This document shows, piece by piece, positions 1-11,741 of a DNA stretch of 64,000 nucleotides (position 1 is the first letter of the stretch; each line of letters begins with the position of its first letter). Location: contig CAVSZO010000006.1 of assembly GCA_963732335.1 (NCBI GenBank), positions 62,001 to 126,000 on the forward strand. Direction: 5' to 3'. The position numbers and the translations under genes were made by a program. The notes below the pieces were generated by a model. It was not told the origin of the DNA and searched no databases. It saw only the letters and a program-made list of their open reading frames with translations. Source of the stretch: Desertimonas sp963732335 (GTDB lineage Bacteria; Actinomycetota; Acidimicrobiia; Acidimicrobiales; Ilumatobacteraceae).

Positions 1-1420
1 GAGCAACGCCGCCGACGACACGACGGTGACGAACATCATGACGGGCCGGACGGAGATGTCGAGCTCGGCACAAGCAGCGATCGCCACGGGGATGATGATC
101 AGGGCGGTGGCGGTGTTGCTGATCAGCTGGCCGAGCACGGCGATCACCACGAACAACCCGATCAACAGGGTGTAGGGGCCACCGACGATGTCGAGAAGGC
201 GGTCGGCGACCTTGTCGGCCGCGCCACTCGTCTGCATCGCCGTGGAGAGCGGGATCATCCCGCCGACGAGCACGACGGTCGTCCAGTTGATCCCCCGGTA
301 CGCCTGCTCGACGCTCAGGACGCGAGTCAGGATCAAGGCACCGGCGGCGAGGAGACCGGCGACAGCCGCCGGCACCGCCCCGGTGGCGAGCAGCACGACC
401 ATCGCCGCCACGACCACCACGGTGCGCTTGGCCCCAGGCCCGAACGGGACGACTTGACGGCGAACGGCTTGTGGTTCGTCGACGACGAGGACGTCGGGGT
501 CGTCGAGGTTGATGGCGAGGGCGTCCCACGTGCCGCGCAGCAGCATCACGTCGCCCGCGGCGAGCGTCGTCGCCCGCGGCCCGAGGTCCTCGCCCTTGCG
601 CTGCACGGCAAGCACGACAAGGTCGCCACTCTCGGTCACCATGCCAGGAAACGCCGGCTCACCGATCAGACCCGAACGTGGCGGGATGACGACCTCGGCC
701 ACACCGGATTGCCTGTCGAACAGCGGCGTGTCGGAGCCTTCGTCGAGCGTGTAGTGGCCGAGGAGAATCCGGCCTTGCTCGCTGAAGTCCCGCGGCATGT
801 AGCGGGCATTGCGATCGGGCAGCAGCCGGTTACCGACCAGGGTCACGATCAGGATCGTCCCGGCGAGCAGGGGGACGCCGACGAGCGTGAACTCGAAGAA
901 GCCGAAGTAGTCCGATCCGGCATCCTTCGCTGCTTCCGAGACGAGCACGTTCACCGGTGACCCGGTGAGCGCCAGCAACGATCCGGCATGGGCGGCGAAC
1001 GCCAGCGGCATCATCAACTGAGACGTCGGCGTTCGCAGCTTCACCGCCGTCACCATGACGACCGGTACGAGGGCGGCGACCGCACCGTTGACGCTGATCA
1101 GCGCCGTCAGGAACGCACACATCAGCATCATCTCCACGAGCAATCTGCCGCGGCTATCGCCCGCGCTGGGCGACCAGCAACTGCCCGGCTTTGGCCGTCA
1201 CCCCGGTGGCGTCGAGCGCCTCGCTGACCACGAACAGGGCGGCGATGAACAGGACCGTCGGATCGCCGAACCCGGCGAGGGCCTGGTTGAGGTCGAGGAC
1301 ATCGGTCGCCCACAACGTCAGGGCGGTGGCGAAGGCGACGATCTCCACCGGCACCCGGTTGGAGACGAACAACACGACGACACCGGCGAGCACGAGGAAC
1401 ACGATCGTGCTGTCGGCCAC
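1..1420 (-). CDS. SLC13-family permease with paired TrkA-C domains (3' end off window, frameshifted)
   Basis: Probable inner-membrane anion or dicarboxylate transporter of the SLC13/ArsB-NhaD type. A GTG start at 1420 gives a hydrophobic N-terminus (VADSTIVFLVLAGVVVLFVS) followed by a transport half with the GDPTVLF motif. The middle of the protein is soluble and reads like two RCK_C/TrkA-C modules (RSGLIGEPAFPGMVTESGDL, then GEDLGPRATTLAAGDVMLLR). A second membrane half then runs off the left edge (GGMIPLSTAMQTSGAADKVA). One extra base near 1156 splits the gene between AQRGD and SRGRLLVEMMLM; the two frames join into a continuous family-like protein. The substrate cannot be read from the sequence. 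Confidence 0.8.
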
Positions 1421-1446
1421 AGGGCGCACAGTAGAAGTCCGCGACG

Positions 1447-1494
1447 ACCGATGGGTGTTTCGGGGACGGAACGGTCCCCTACACACCCATCGGT
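1447..1494. repeat. palindromic repeat, family 1, copy A
   Basis: Outer arms ACCGATGGGTGT / ACACCCATCGGT enclose inner arms GGGGAC / GTCCCC. The same nested hairpin occurs at 27060-27113. Here it lies between the start of the SLC13 gene (minus strand) and a small membrane protein gene (plus strand), so its role at this copy is unclear. Confidence 0.75.
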
Positions 1495-1612
1495 TCGTGA
1501 TTGGCGAGCCCGGCTCGGCGGACACGGACCGATCACCACTGGCAGTCGTTCGGGTCTGCCATCATGCTCGCATGGCGATCCGGAGACATCACCTGGTGCG
1601 GACGGCCCACTG

Positions 1613-2029
1613 GTGATCCGGCTTGTCGTCACCGTCGTGATGCACGTCATCGCCTGTGCCGTCGGTCTCATTGTGGCCGCGGCAATTCTCGACGACATGG
1701 CGCTCGACGTCTCCGGCTTTCTGATCGCCGTGGCGATCTTCGCCGCGGTCGACCTCATTGCTCAGCCACTCATCATCAAGATCGGATGGAAGCACGCCCA
1801 GGCGCTCACCGGTAGCTCGGCGCTGCTGTCGACGTTCGTCGGCCTGGTGGTGACGACCATCGTGTCCGACGGTCTGCGGATCGACGGGGCGACGACCTGG
1901 CTACTGGCAACCGTGATCGTGTGGGCGGCGTCACTCGTCGCCGTCATGCTGCTCCCGGTCACCGTGTTCAAGCGCTGGCTCGGACAGCGCCAGTCGCCTG
2001 CGGCGCCGCCGGTGCGAACCTACCCGTAG
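1613..2029 (+). CDS. small four-helix membrane protein
   Basis: About 138 residues from a GTG at 1613 (VIRLVVTVVMHV). Four hydrophobic segments are visible at roughly residues 2-25, 30-52, 62-80 and 88-112, with a short charged tail. The size and layout resemble the four-TM phage-holin-like/YvlD-type superfamily found widely in actinobacteria, but no diagnostic motif is present. The gene stands alone, divergent from the SLC13 permease and convergent with the Cys-rich repeat protein. An upstream start in the same frame is possible. No function is assigned. Confidence 0.6.
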   Translation: MIRLVVTVVMHVIACAVGLIVAAAILDDMALDVSGFLIAVAIFAAVDLIAQPLIIKIGWKHAQALTGSSALLSTFVGLVVTTIVSDGLRIDGATTWLLATVIVWAASLVAVMLLPVTVFKRWLGQRQSPAAPPVRTYP

Positions 2030-2058
2030 CTGCTCGACGGCGTTGGAGCGGGATGCCG

Positions 2059-3848
2059 TCAGCGACGGGCGCTCGCGGGGAACACGACGTGGCAGTAATT
2101 GAATGTGCCTGGTTCCTGGCGGCCGGCGCACGTGTCACCGTACGCCCGGTAGTCCGATCCGATCGGAGCCTGATCGAACAGGTCGTCGCACGCCTGCATG
2201 TCGCCGTCGAAGCACGAACGAGCGAGGAGATCGAACGCCGGGTCGTCACCGAGGCCGGTGGGCTGCTGGGTGGCGTCGGGGATCGCCGGCGGGGCCGGCT
2301 GCCCGGCGTCGTTGTCTGCCCGGGCGTCGTTGGTGCCGGCGTCGTTGTCTGCCCTGGCGTCGTTGTCTGCCCTGGCGTCGTTGTGGGTGCGGGCGTCGGT
2401 CCGGGGACGCTGTCCGTCGGCGCTGTCGACCCGCCCGGGAACGCATCGGTGCACCACGTTCCGGTGTTGGGCGGCTGGCGCCCAGCGCAGGTATCGCCGA
2501 AGTTGCGGTACGCACTGCCGGGCTCGGAATCGCGCCACAAGTCGTCGCACGCCGTCATCTCGCCGGCGTAGCAGGATTGAGCGAGGGCGTCGAGGGCGGG
2601 ATCGGTGCCGAGCCCGCTCGGCTCCAAGGTCGGCGGCGGGAGTTCGCCGGGAGTCGAGGTCGGTGGGCCGACCGTCGTGGGCACGGCGGTCACCGTCGTC
2701 GGCGGCGCCGTCGTAACGGGTGGCGGGGGCACGGGGATGGTCGAGGTTGTCGTCGACTCCACCGGTGGAACCGTCGGCACGGTGTCGCTCACCGTCGTGC
2801 TGACGCCCGCTGCAAAGGCATCGACGCACCAGGTCCCCGTCCCCTCGGCCTGTCGACCGGCGCACGAGTCGCCGTAACTGCGGTATGGCGTGCCGGGATC
2901 GGCGCTCCGGTAGAGATCGTCGCACGCCCCCAGATCGCCGTCGTAGCAAGACTGGGCGAGGGCATCGAGCGTCGGGTCGTCACCGAGGCCGGTCGGCTCG
3001 AGCGTGGGCGCGGGGAGGTCGCCCGGGTCGCTGGGTTGGCTCTCGTCGGTTGGCTGGCTCGACTCGGTTGGCTCGGTCGGTGCGGTTGGCTCGGTCGGCT
3101 GGCTCGACTCGGCTGGCTCGGTCGGCTGGGTCGTCGCCACTACCGTCGTCGTCTCATCGGCCACGGTCGTCGCCGGAGTGGTCGGGACCACTGCGGTTCC
3201 GGGAACTGGATCCTCCAGAAGGGTGCAAAATCGGCCGGTGTTCGCCGGCTGGCGCCCGCCGCAGGTGTCGCCATAGATCTGGTACTCGGATCCCGACTCG
3301 GCACTGCCGTACAGCTCGTCGCACGTCTCCATGTCGCCGGCGTAACACGATTGGGCCAGCGCATCGAGGGCCGGATCGTCTCCCAGCCCCTCCGGCGGCA
3401 CGGGCTCGCCACTTGGCGGTTCGGTCTGTCCACCACTGGTTTCGAGTCCGCAGTAGCGGCCGCTTTCCTCCTCCTGGCGGCCGCCGCACGTGTCGCCGTA
3501 GGCCTCGTAGTCAGAGTCGACCGGAGACTGCAGGTACAGCTGATCGCAGGCGACGAGGTCGCCGTCGAAGCACGACTGGGCGAGCACATCGAGGTCGGGA
3601 TCGTCGCCGAGGGCGTCCGGGGGCACGGCGTCTCCACCTGCGACCGTGCTTGTCGGCGCCGCAGCCGCGGCCTTCGAGCCGCCGCTGTCCTTGGCTCCGG
3701 TGCCGGTGTCGGCGGACGCCTGGGCGACCGCGCCGCAGACAGCGAGCGAGAGAGCTCCGGCGAGAACGGCGAGCACCCGGACCCGGCGCGACGACGCCGG
3801 CGCACCGGGAGCGCCGGAGTCGTGGTCGGTCGCACGCTGTCCGCTCAT
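2059..3848 (-). CDS. secreted protein with five Cys-rich repeats on Thr/Pro/Glu linkers (frameshifted near 2302)
   Basis: About 595 residues once repaired. The start at 3848 (MSGQRATDHDS) gives a basic stretch and a hydrophobic signal or anchor (VRVLAVLAGALSLAVCGAVA). Five copies of a unit of about 60 residues follow. Each reads GLGDDPxLDxLAQSCxDGD, then xACDxLY, then YGDTCxGRQ, and ends in a fourth Cys, so each unit has four conserved cysteines and probably two disulfides. The units sit at about 3430-3630, 3210-3395, 2830-3000, 2440-2630 and 2065-2260, separated by low-complexity TTP/TEP linkers. The last unit is shifted by one missing base near 2302. The LAQSCxDGDxxACDxLY pattern recurs in actinobacterial surface proteins without known function. 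Its place next to comF may be incidental. Confidence 0.8.
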
Positions 3849-3902
3849 GTGGTTCCGGTCCTCTCGGTCGTCACGGCCGCCCACCGGGCAACGGCGGCGA
3901 TA

Positions 3903-4508
3903 CTAGGCCACCTGGGTCGCCGGCAGCAGGCAGTCGGGGGTGGCGGCGACGGCGGCGAGTACCACGTCGGTGGCCCCGCCGAAACGTAGCCATCGTGCCG
4001 CCGCTTCGAGCGTCGCTCCCGTGGTGACCACGTCGTCGACGACGAGCACCCGGCGCCCGGCTGCCCGCGGGTGGACCCGATAGCGCGGGCCGGAGAGACG
4101 CTCGCGCCGGCTCAGCCCGGTCTGTGCCACCGACCCGTCGCGCTCCAGCAGGCGACGGCAGGGCAGCCCGAGGTGGGCGGCGACGCCGCGGGCGATCAGC
4201 TCGGCCTGATCGAACCCGCGCCGCCGGCGCCTCGATGCACTCGTCGGCGCCCACGTCACGACGTCGACATCGGCGGTTCTGCTGGCGAGTCGACCGGCCA
4301 GAATTCCGGCGACGTGGGCGGCGACTTGTCGCCGATTGTGGTACTTGAGTCCAAGCAGCACGTCGCGGACGCGACCGCTGTAGGCGGTAGCGACGACGAT
4401 GCCCGACGGCGCACCCGGAGCCGGACGGGCGACGAGGGCGAACCGGCAGGTCCGGCACAACACGGGACCGCGGGCGTGGCATCCAGCGCAACGAGTAGCG
4501 AAGATCAT
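3903..4508 (-). CDS. comF: ComF-family phosphoribosyltransferase-like protein
   Basis: 201 residues, intact. An N-terminal zinc-ribbon-like segment (CAGCHARGPVLCRTC) is followed by a type I PRTase fold whose PRPP-binding loop reads RVLVVDDVVTTGATLEAAAR (about residues 152-171). The RRGFDQAELIARGVA segment is typical of ComF. Family members are linked to natural competence and DNA uptake, but in actinobacteria the role is unproven. It starts at ATG 4508 and ends about 55 bases before the start of the Cys-rich repeat protein, so the two may be cotranscribed. Confidence 0.9.
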   Translation of the reverse strand: MIFATRCAGCHARGPVLCRTCRFALVARPAPGAPSGIVVATAYSGRVRDVLLGLKYHNRRQVAAHVAGILAGRLASRTADVDVVTWAPTSASRRRRRGFDQAELIARGVAAHLGLPCRRLLERDGSVAQTGLSRRERLSGPRYRVHPRAAGRRVLVVDDVVTTGATLEAAARWLRFGGATDVVLAAVAATPDCLLPATQVA

Positions 4509-4545
4509 GCCCCCACGATGACGAAGGGGTGTAAGGGTCTCCTTC

Positions 4546-5901
4546 TCAAGCGGCGGCGAAGCGCGACCGGAGGGTGGCGGCCTGCTCGGCCGCAGCCAGC
4601 GCCGACGCGTCGTCGCCGACGCCGACGAGGAGCTGCTGGCGACGCGTCCAGCCGTACACGCTTGTCTCCCGCTCGGCGAGGCGCTCGGAGATCAGCTCGG
4701 CGGCGAACTCATGGCGACCCGACAACAACGCCGACTCGAGCAGTGTGCGCAGCAAGACATCGCGCTGGGCGTGGGAGCCACCGAACCGGTGCAGGTTGCG
4801 GCGGATCGGGGCGAGCGTCTCGACGACTTCGTCGTGGCGGTCCTGGGCGAACGCCAGCACCGCGCGCGTTGCCGGAAGACCAACCTCGGCGGTCATCATC
4901 GTGTTGGACACCGCTGTGCCCTCCGGAACCGCTGCTGCCAACTTGGCGACGACTGCGGCCGCGTCGTCGAACCGCTCGGCACCGGCGAACGCCATCGCTG
5001 CGTGCAGATCGTTGAACACGTACCACGGCTCGTCGGCGGTTCTGCCGGCCCAGGCGTCGGCAAGCTCGGCGAAGCGCGTCCCGGAATCGATGCCGTCGAG
5101 CTTCAGCCGCCACAGCAGGGCACTGGCATCGAGCATCTCCAGCGGCACCCCCGCGGCGTCGGCGTTGTGCAGATGCCGGTCGTAGATGTCGAGCACCTCG
5201 GTGTGGCGGCCCGCCTCGAGCTCGAACAGGGACAGGTGCCACCAGTTGTGCACGGCGAACAGGTTGCCGTCACCCCAGTCGTCGACGCGGCTACGCAGGA
5301 AGGGAATGCCGCGGTCGACGAGCCCACGCATCTCCATCGTGTGCACGACCGCGTGGATAGCCCATACGTCATCGGGATGCACTTCGATCGCCGACATCCC
5401 GACCTCCTCCGCCTTCTCGTACTGCCCCGACTCCTCCAGCCCGAATGCGTACATCCCCCGAACCGTCGCGGCGCGGGGGTCACCCGATTCGAAGGCATCG
5501 AGCGAGCGGGCTGGGCGGTCACGCAGGTTGCGGGAGTCGCCGAGGAAGAAGTCGAGCTGGTGGCCGACCTGCAATGCCAGCACATCCCTTGGCCAGGAGA
5601 ACAACAGGTCGTCGAGGATCGCCGAAGCACCGTGCCAGTCGCCGGCGAGCCATGCCCCGATGGCGGCGGCGTGCATCGTCGCCCGCTCGTCGGTCGGCGA
5701 GCTGACAATCGACGCGTGGGCCGCCCGCGCCGCGCTGAGCTCCGGCACGTCCGTGGCGGTGAGGCAGAGGTACGCCATCAGGGCGTGGCCCATGGCGAAG
5801 TCGGGATGGTCGGTGGTGAGGGCACCGACGAGGTCGATGACCTCGGGCTTGTAGCGCAGCAGGTGATCGAGGGCGCGTTCGTAGGATTCGGTCGGGTTCA
5901 T
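4546..5901 (-). CDS. TPR protein of the TTC38 type
   Basis: 451 residues, intact, starting at ATG 5901 (MNPTESYERALDHLLRYKP). The helical repeats include FAMGHALMAYLCLTATD, HPDDVWAIHAVVHTMEMRG and NLFAVHNWWHLSLFELEAGR. The WAIHAVVH and HNWWHL segments are characteristic of the TTC38 family found in bacteria and eukaryotes. These proteins are tetratricopeptide solenoids of unknown biochemical role. There is no signal peptide, so it is probably cytoplasmic. It is divergent from the amidotransferase gene, with a short intergenic region holding both promoters. Confidence 0.8.
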   Translation of the reverse strand: MNPTESYERALDHLLRYKPEVIDLVGALTTDHPDFAMGHALMAYLCLTATDVPELSAARAAHASIVSSPTDERATMHAAAIGAWLAGDWHGASAILDDLLFSWPRDVLALQVGHQLDFFLGDSRNLRDRPARSLDAFESGDPRAATVRGMYAFGLEESGQYEKAEEVGMSAIEVHPDDVWAIHAVVHTMEMRGLVDRGIPFLRSRVDDWGDGNLFAVHNWWHLSLFELEAGRHTEVLDIYDRHLHNADAAGVPLEMLDASALLWRLKLDGIDSGTRFAELADAWAGRTADEPWYVFNDLHAAMAFAGAERFDDAAAVVAKLAAAVPEGTAVSNTMMTAEVGLPATRAVLAFAQDRHDEVVETLAPIRRNLHRFGGSHAQRDVLLRTLLESALLSGRHEFAAELISERLAERETSVYGWTRRQQLLVGVGDDASALAAAEQAATLRSRFAAA

Positions 5902-6046
5902 CGTCGTTTCTCTCCGGTGTGGTGTTCCCACATTCTGCTGAATGGACCGACGTCGACGCATCGGCGGATTGCCCGAGCTGGCGCTCATTCTGCCGTGGGG
6001 GAACGTCGCGGGGCCCCGAGATTCGGCGATCGTGGGCGGTACGTTG

Positions 6047-6788
6047 GTGCCGGTGCGCCCCCTCGTCGCCTTGCCTTCGCGTCTCACCGACACCGCTGAC
6101 ACCTGGCGCGTCCCGGCGACAGCGCTTGGGCGGCCGTACCAGGAGGCAATCATCCGCGCCGGGGGCGCCCCGATCGCCGTGCCACCCCTCTTCGACCCCG
6201 ACGATGTGGACGAGGTGGCGGGCGACGTCATGTCTCGAGTCGATGGGCTGTGTCTTCCGGGAGGCCCCGACGTCTCACCGCTCCGGTACGGCGTGAACCA
6301 GCTCCATCCTCGCCTGATCAAGGTGCGCCACGAGCACGACGCCGTCGACCTCGCCCTGGCGCGCGCCGCCGTCGCCCAGGACAAACCGGTGCTGGCGATC
6401 TGCCGCGGACATCAGGTCCTCAACGTCGCCCTCGGCGGCACGCTGCACCAGCACCTCCCCGACCTCATCGGCAATCGCGCCGCGGCGCGCCACTATCACC
6501 ACCATCACGACGACATCGAGCGTCGTCGCCGAGTCGAAGGCGGCGCAGGCGATGGGGACGACCCGCCCGCGGACGCACTGCGTCCACCACCAGGCAGTCG
6601 ATCGGCTCGGGTCCGGGCTCGTCGTCACGGCGTGGACAGATGACGTCATCGAAGGTGTCGAGCTTCCCGATCGCTGGGTTGTCGGAGTGCAGTGGCATCC
6701 CGAGGACACAGCGGCGAGCGACCCGGCCCAGCAGGCCCTGTTCGACGCGTTCGTCGCGGCGGCCCGCCAACCCGTCGCCAGTCCGTGA
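6047..6788 (+). CDS. class I glutamine amidotransferase, gamma-glutamyl-GABA hydrolase (PuuD) type (frameshifted)
   Basis: About 247 residues when repaired. The fold is that of peptidase C26/PuuD: RPYQEAIIRAGGAPIAVPP near the N-terminus, GLCLPGGPDVSP, the nucleophile elbow AICRGHQVLNVALGG with its Cys, and the catalytic His-Glu in VGVQWHPEDTA. An indel near 6520 breaks the frame between HHHHDDIE and VVAESKAAQ. The GTG at 6047 fits family lengths best; an in-frame ATG at 5942 would add 35 atypical residues. Family members cleave gamma-glutamyl amides, for example in putrescine breakdown. No polyamine genes lie nearby, so the substrate is open. Confidence 0.8.
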
Positions 6789-6837
6789 GCAACGCGCCCC
6801 GAGGTGGTGGCCGGCGACCGCAGTGCAAGATCCCGTT

Positions 6838-7467
6838 GTGCCGTTCGCCCGCACGATCCCGTCGTCGCTGACCTGGCGGATCGCCCAGTGCGTCGTCGGG
6901 CTGATCATCTGTGGACTCGGGATCGCCTTGATCATCGCCGCCGACATCGGCCTCGCTCCGTGGGACGTGCTGCACAAGGGGATCAGCCGCCACACCGGGA
7001 TCGCCGTCGGCACCGTGATCATCATCGTCGGCTTCGCCCTACTCGCCCTGTGGATCCCCCTGCGGGTGCGTCCCGGGATCGGCACGATCCTCAACGCCGT
7101 GCTCATCGGATGGACAGTGAACGTCGCTCTCCCCCTGCTGCCCGAGCCCGACGACACGGCCTGGCAGCTGGGCGAGATGGCCGCAGGGGTTCTCGCCTTC
7201 GGCATCGGCACCGCGATGTACATCGGCGCCGGACTCGGGCCGGGTCCACGCGACGGCTTGATGACCGGCGTCGCCGCGCGCGGCTACTCGCTGCGTCTCG
7301 TGCGCACGGCGATCGAGATCGCCGTGCTCGTCTCCGGGTGGGCCCTCGGTGGCTCGATCGGCATCGGCACCGCCGTGTTCGCCTTGGCGATCGGTCCCCT
7401 GGTGCACTACTTCCTCGGCGTCTTCGGGATACGCACGAGCCGCCTCGATTTCGTCACCGCCGACTGA
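6838..7467 (+). CDS. YczE/YitT-like integral membrane protein
   Basis: About 209 residues from a GTG at 6838 (VPFARTIPSSLTWR), with five or six membrane segments. Family-typical stretches are GLGIALIIAADIGLAPWDVL, TAMYIGAGLGPGPRDGLM and a second GxGPxD-like turn pattern. YczE-family proteins are widespread in actinobacteria and are of unknown transport or structural role. The gene follows the amidotransferase by 49 bases and probably shares its transcript. It ends just before a hairpin repeat (7480-7542) that separates it from the convergent haloperoxidase gene. Confidence 0.8.
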   Translation: MPFARTIPSSLTWRIAQCVVGLIICGLGIALIIAADIGLAPWDVLHKGISRHTGIAVGTVIIIVGFALLALWIPLRVRPGIGTILNAVLIGWTVNVALPLLPEPDDTAWQLGEMAAGVLAFGIGTAMYIGAGLGPGPRDGLMTGVAARGYSLRLVRTAIEIAVLVSGWALGGSIGIGTAVFALAIGPLVHYFLGVFGIRTSRLDFVTAD

Positions 7468-7479
7468 GACGAGTCGCTG

Positions 7480-7542
7480 CCGCCATCGGAGTGCCACGCG
7501 CTCGGTTTCCCGGCAGGAAACACTCCGATGACAGGTAACACT
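7480..7542. repeat. hairpin repeat, family 2, copy A
   Basis: It begins CATCGGAGTGCCACGCGC, an 18-base string repeated in inverted orientation near 31020-31037. It continues with a TTTCCCGGCA core shared with the copy at 59481-59556 and ends in repeated ACACTCC motifs. It sits exactly between convergent genes and could act as a two-way terminator. Confidence 0.7.
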
Positions 7543-7555
7543 CCAATCAACGAAC

Positions 7556-8896
7556 TCAGCGCTCCCGGAACGGAAGGGCGTTGACGGCTTCGCCGATGCA
7601 ACGTCCCTGGGCGACACCGAGCTCGATCGCCGGGCGGTAGTGGATACCGCCGTAAAGACGCGAGATGGCGGCTTCTTCTGCGGCTGCTGCGAACGACGCG
7701 AACTGCCGTGACGGGAGGCCCCGGTCGTCGTGGGTGTGGTCCTCGAAGGAGTACGTGTCGCCGAACAGGTCGGTGAGCACTTCGAACGCGGCGCCGGATT
7801 GGACCGAGTGACCAGAGGGATACTCGGGGAACGGCGGCGTGTTCAGCAACGGCAGCCATTCGGGCTCGACGTGTCGCCGCAGATAGGTGACCGGACGAAG
7901 CAGGTTGGAGCGGTACTTGGCATTCCAGCAGGCGATGAAGGCGTCGCACACGGCGATCCCGACCTTGGCGTAGGTCTCGGCGGCGGTCATCAACGAGGCG
8001 TCCTCGGCGCGCAGTACCTGGGTGGCGACGGAGACCGAGTGTCCGGGTGGGGTGGCGGTCTCCCCTGGGTCGTCGGACCAGAATCGGGCGATCGCTTCCT
8101 GTTCGGCGGTCAGATTGTTGACGGTGTCGTAGACCTCGATGGCCTCGCGGTAGAACGCCGACGCGGGGTCCTCCGAGTAGGGGGTCGGGTCACCGGGAGG
8201 GCACGCTGCCCCGTCGGTGATGGCGAAGCAGCGGTTGTCGCCCCATGTCGGCTGCAACGCCCGCTGGAACCCGGGTGGGGTGGGCACCCACAGGCTGCGA
8301 CCGAGTGGCGGCCGGTAGCCGGGCGGGAAGTTGCGCTTCTGACCCTCGTGACCGCCGTCGTCACGGGACGACTCGAAGATCGCCCGGGCAACCGCCTCCC
8401 CGTACTCGGCCGAGCGGCGCACTGTCCCGCGGGAGACTGCTCGTCCGCACCGTTCGGCGATCGACGACTCCAACTCATCGATGGCCGCCCGGTCTGCTTC
8501 CGGGCCGATCAGGGCGCGCAGGATCGTCGCCAGCGCAGCGTTGGCCGCCGTTGGGCCGTGTTGACGCCCGCGTGGACGCGGCAGCTCGGCGAAGCCTGGC
8601 AGCGCGCCGACGAGCGACCGGTGCTCGCGGGCGCCCGGCGCGGTCGCCTCGTAGAGGGTCACCCCGGCGTAGCCGAACGCCCGTGACGCCACTGGCGGCG
8701 TGAACCCTGGTGTCGTCCGCACCAACGTCAGAGCGAGATCGAACCAGGCGGTCGGAACGGAGGCATCGAAGTCGTCCGGACGGCTGGAAGTGGCGGCCGA
8801 CGCCACCGACGGTCCGGCGGCGGCGACCGTCGCAACGGCACCCGCCCCGAGCAACAAGTCCCGCCGACTCCATCTCGACGCATCCATGGTCATCAC
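7556..8896 (-). CDS. vanadium-dependent haloperoxidase / PAP2-type phosphatase, Tat-exported
   Basis: 446 residues, intact. A twin-arginine signal (SRRDLLLGAGAVATVAAAGP) at residues 8-27 predicts export of the folded protein. The three acid-phosphatase/vanadate-site motifs are all present: KYRSNLLRP at about 327-335, PSGHS at about 360-364, and SRLYGGIHYRP at about 409-419. These residues bind vanadate in haloperoxidases or phosphate in PAP2 enzymes. Length and motif spacing fit the bacterial vanadium-haloperoxidase-related group. Whether it oxidises halide or is a phosphatase cannot be decided here. ATG at 8896 or 8890 are both possible. Confidence 0.85.
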   Translation of the reverse strand: MMTMDASRWSRRDLLLGAGAVATVAAAGPSVASAATSSRPDDFDASVPTAWFDLALTLVRTTPGFTPPVASRAFGYAGVTLYEATAPGAREHRSLVGALPGFAELPRPRGRQHGPTAANAALATILRALIGPEADRAAIDELESSIAERCGRAVSRGTVRRSAEYGEAVARAIFESSRDDGGHEGQKRNFPPGYRPPLGRSLWVPTPPGFQRALQPTWGDNRCFAITDGAACPPGDPTPYSEDPASAFYREAIEVYDTVNNLTAEQEAIARFWSDDPGETATPPGHSVSVATQVLRAEDASLMTAAETYAKVGIAVCDAFIACWNAKYRSNLLRPVTYLRRHVEPEWLPLLNTPPFPEYPSGHSVQSGAAFEVLTDLFGDTYSFEDHTHDDRGLPSRQFASFAAAAEEAAISRLYGGIHYRPAIELGVAQGRCIGEAVNALPFRER

Positions 8897-8999
8897 CTCA
8901 CTCCTCGGGTCGAGCAGTGGAGCGGAACGGGCAGCCGCCCCACTTGGACTTCGGTGTGGAGGGGGCTCCGGATTGGGCCGGACCCGAATGGCGCTGTGA

Positions 9000-10194
9000 T
9001 CAGCCGGGTGCGTAGTCGCCGATGACGGTGACCCGGAGGTTGATGCGGTCGTCGTTGTGCGTCGGTTCAGCGACGTCGGTCAAGCCGAGCCACGACAGCA
9101 GTGCGTCCTGGTTCTCCGGGCGCAGCCGAACGCATCCCTTGCTCGCCGGCTCTGGCGGCACGTTGTTGGCACCGTGGATCGCCTGCCCGCGATGGAAATA
9201 GACCGGCTTGTACATGTTGCCGTTGAGCGGGTTGTCCTCCGCAACAGGGAACTTGCTGCTGTTGTGCCAGCCGCCGTTGTCCAGCGCCGGGTCGTAGCGG
9301 AAGGCGCGAGCGCCGTCCAGGTTGCTCGTCTCCCAGCCAGGCTCGCCGGTCGACGCCTTGAAGATGAACCTGATCCCGCCGTCGCCCTCCCCGGCGAACA
9401 CGACCTGGCAGGTCTTGCTGACGAGCACCCAGCGTGACGACGACACCGCCGCCCCCTGGGGGATGGCGATCGCCGCCGGCGACGCCGCCAGGAAGACCCG
9501 CTCCTCTTCACTGCCGGGCTCCATGTCGGACCGGCTGACCGGCAGGTGCAGCGCCATCCGGGCGGCGCACAGCTGTTGGCGTGTGAACGGGCCGGACACG
9601 CCGTCGATCGCCAGCGCGGGGAGGCCGTAGCCCGGCGAACAGTTCGTTGAGCTTCGCCTGCTGGGCGGCAACCCCGCTCGATCCGACGGCCGTCTCGGCG
9701 ACGCCGCGCTGCTCGCCCGTGAGGTCGTCGATCTGGTTGCCCGGGCAGACGTCGAGCACGTCGCCGGCATGGATGACGTCGGCGTTGGCAACCCCGTTCT
9801 CGGCGCCCAGGCTCTGCGCAGTCACCGTCGGGTCGTCGTACGCATCGGCGATCAGGCTCAACGAATCGCCGGGTTGCACGACCCTCGCGCACGCCGGGTC
9901 GTGGATCCCCGGAGGCAATGGGATCGTGGTCGTCGTCGGCGGTGTGGTCGTGGTGGGTGCGGCGGTCGTCGTCGGTGCCGCCGTGGTCGGGGCGGCGGTG
10001 CTCGGCGGTGTCGTTGCCGGGGCGCGTGCGGGCGGGACGGTGGTCGTCGGGGACGGTGCAGCTGCCGGCTGCACCGGAGCGGCGGCCGCCGCGGCCGGCA
10101 CCTGGGTCTTGTCCGCTCGCTCGAACGGGGCACACCCGGCGCCGACGCAAACGATGCTCGCGAGGAGCACCGGGGCGACGAGCTTCCGCTGCAT
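9000..10194 (-). CDS. LysM / PG-binding L,D-transpeptidase, lipoprotein-like (frameshifted)
   Basis: About 397 residues when repaired. The start at 10194 (MQRKLVAPVLLASIVCVGAG) gives a signal sequence ending in a Cys that may be lipidated. A Thr/Pro/Ala linker of about 80 residues follows, then a LysM module (ARVVQPGDSLSLIADAYDD ... VIHAGDVLDVCPGNQ), a PG_binding_1-like stretch (YGLPALAIDGVSGPFTRQQL) and a C-terminal YkuD domain. The YkuD signature HG(x)nSxGCxR appears as IHGANN ... SKGCVRL. Such enzymes make 3-3 cross-links or attach proteins to peptidoglycan. One indel near 9635 separates the LysM and PG-binding parts. Confidence 0.85.
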
Positions 10195-10270
10195 TTTGCT
10201 CAAAGTAGCTGCGCTGTTCACGAAATGGACGTCGCGTCCAGGCGGGGTCCGGTCAGCGCGATACGAGGAC

Positions 10271-11740
<1,470 letters not shown>

Positions 11741-11741
11741 G

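Noticed and set aside
2103..3989. 628-codon open frame opposite the Cys-rich repeat gene
   Set aside because: Arg/Gly-rich translation without domains; it is the high-GC shadow of the minus-strand gene.
7556..8896. Simple acid phosphatase call
   Set aside because: The full KX6RP/PSGH/SRX5H set with a Tat signal and this length fits the vanadium-haloperoxidase-related group better, though activity is unproven.
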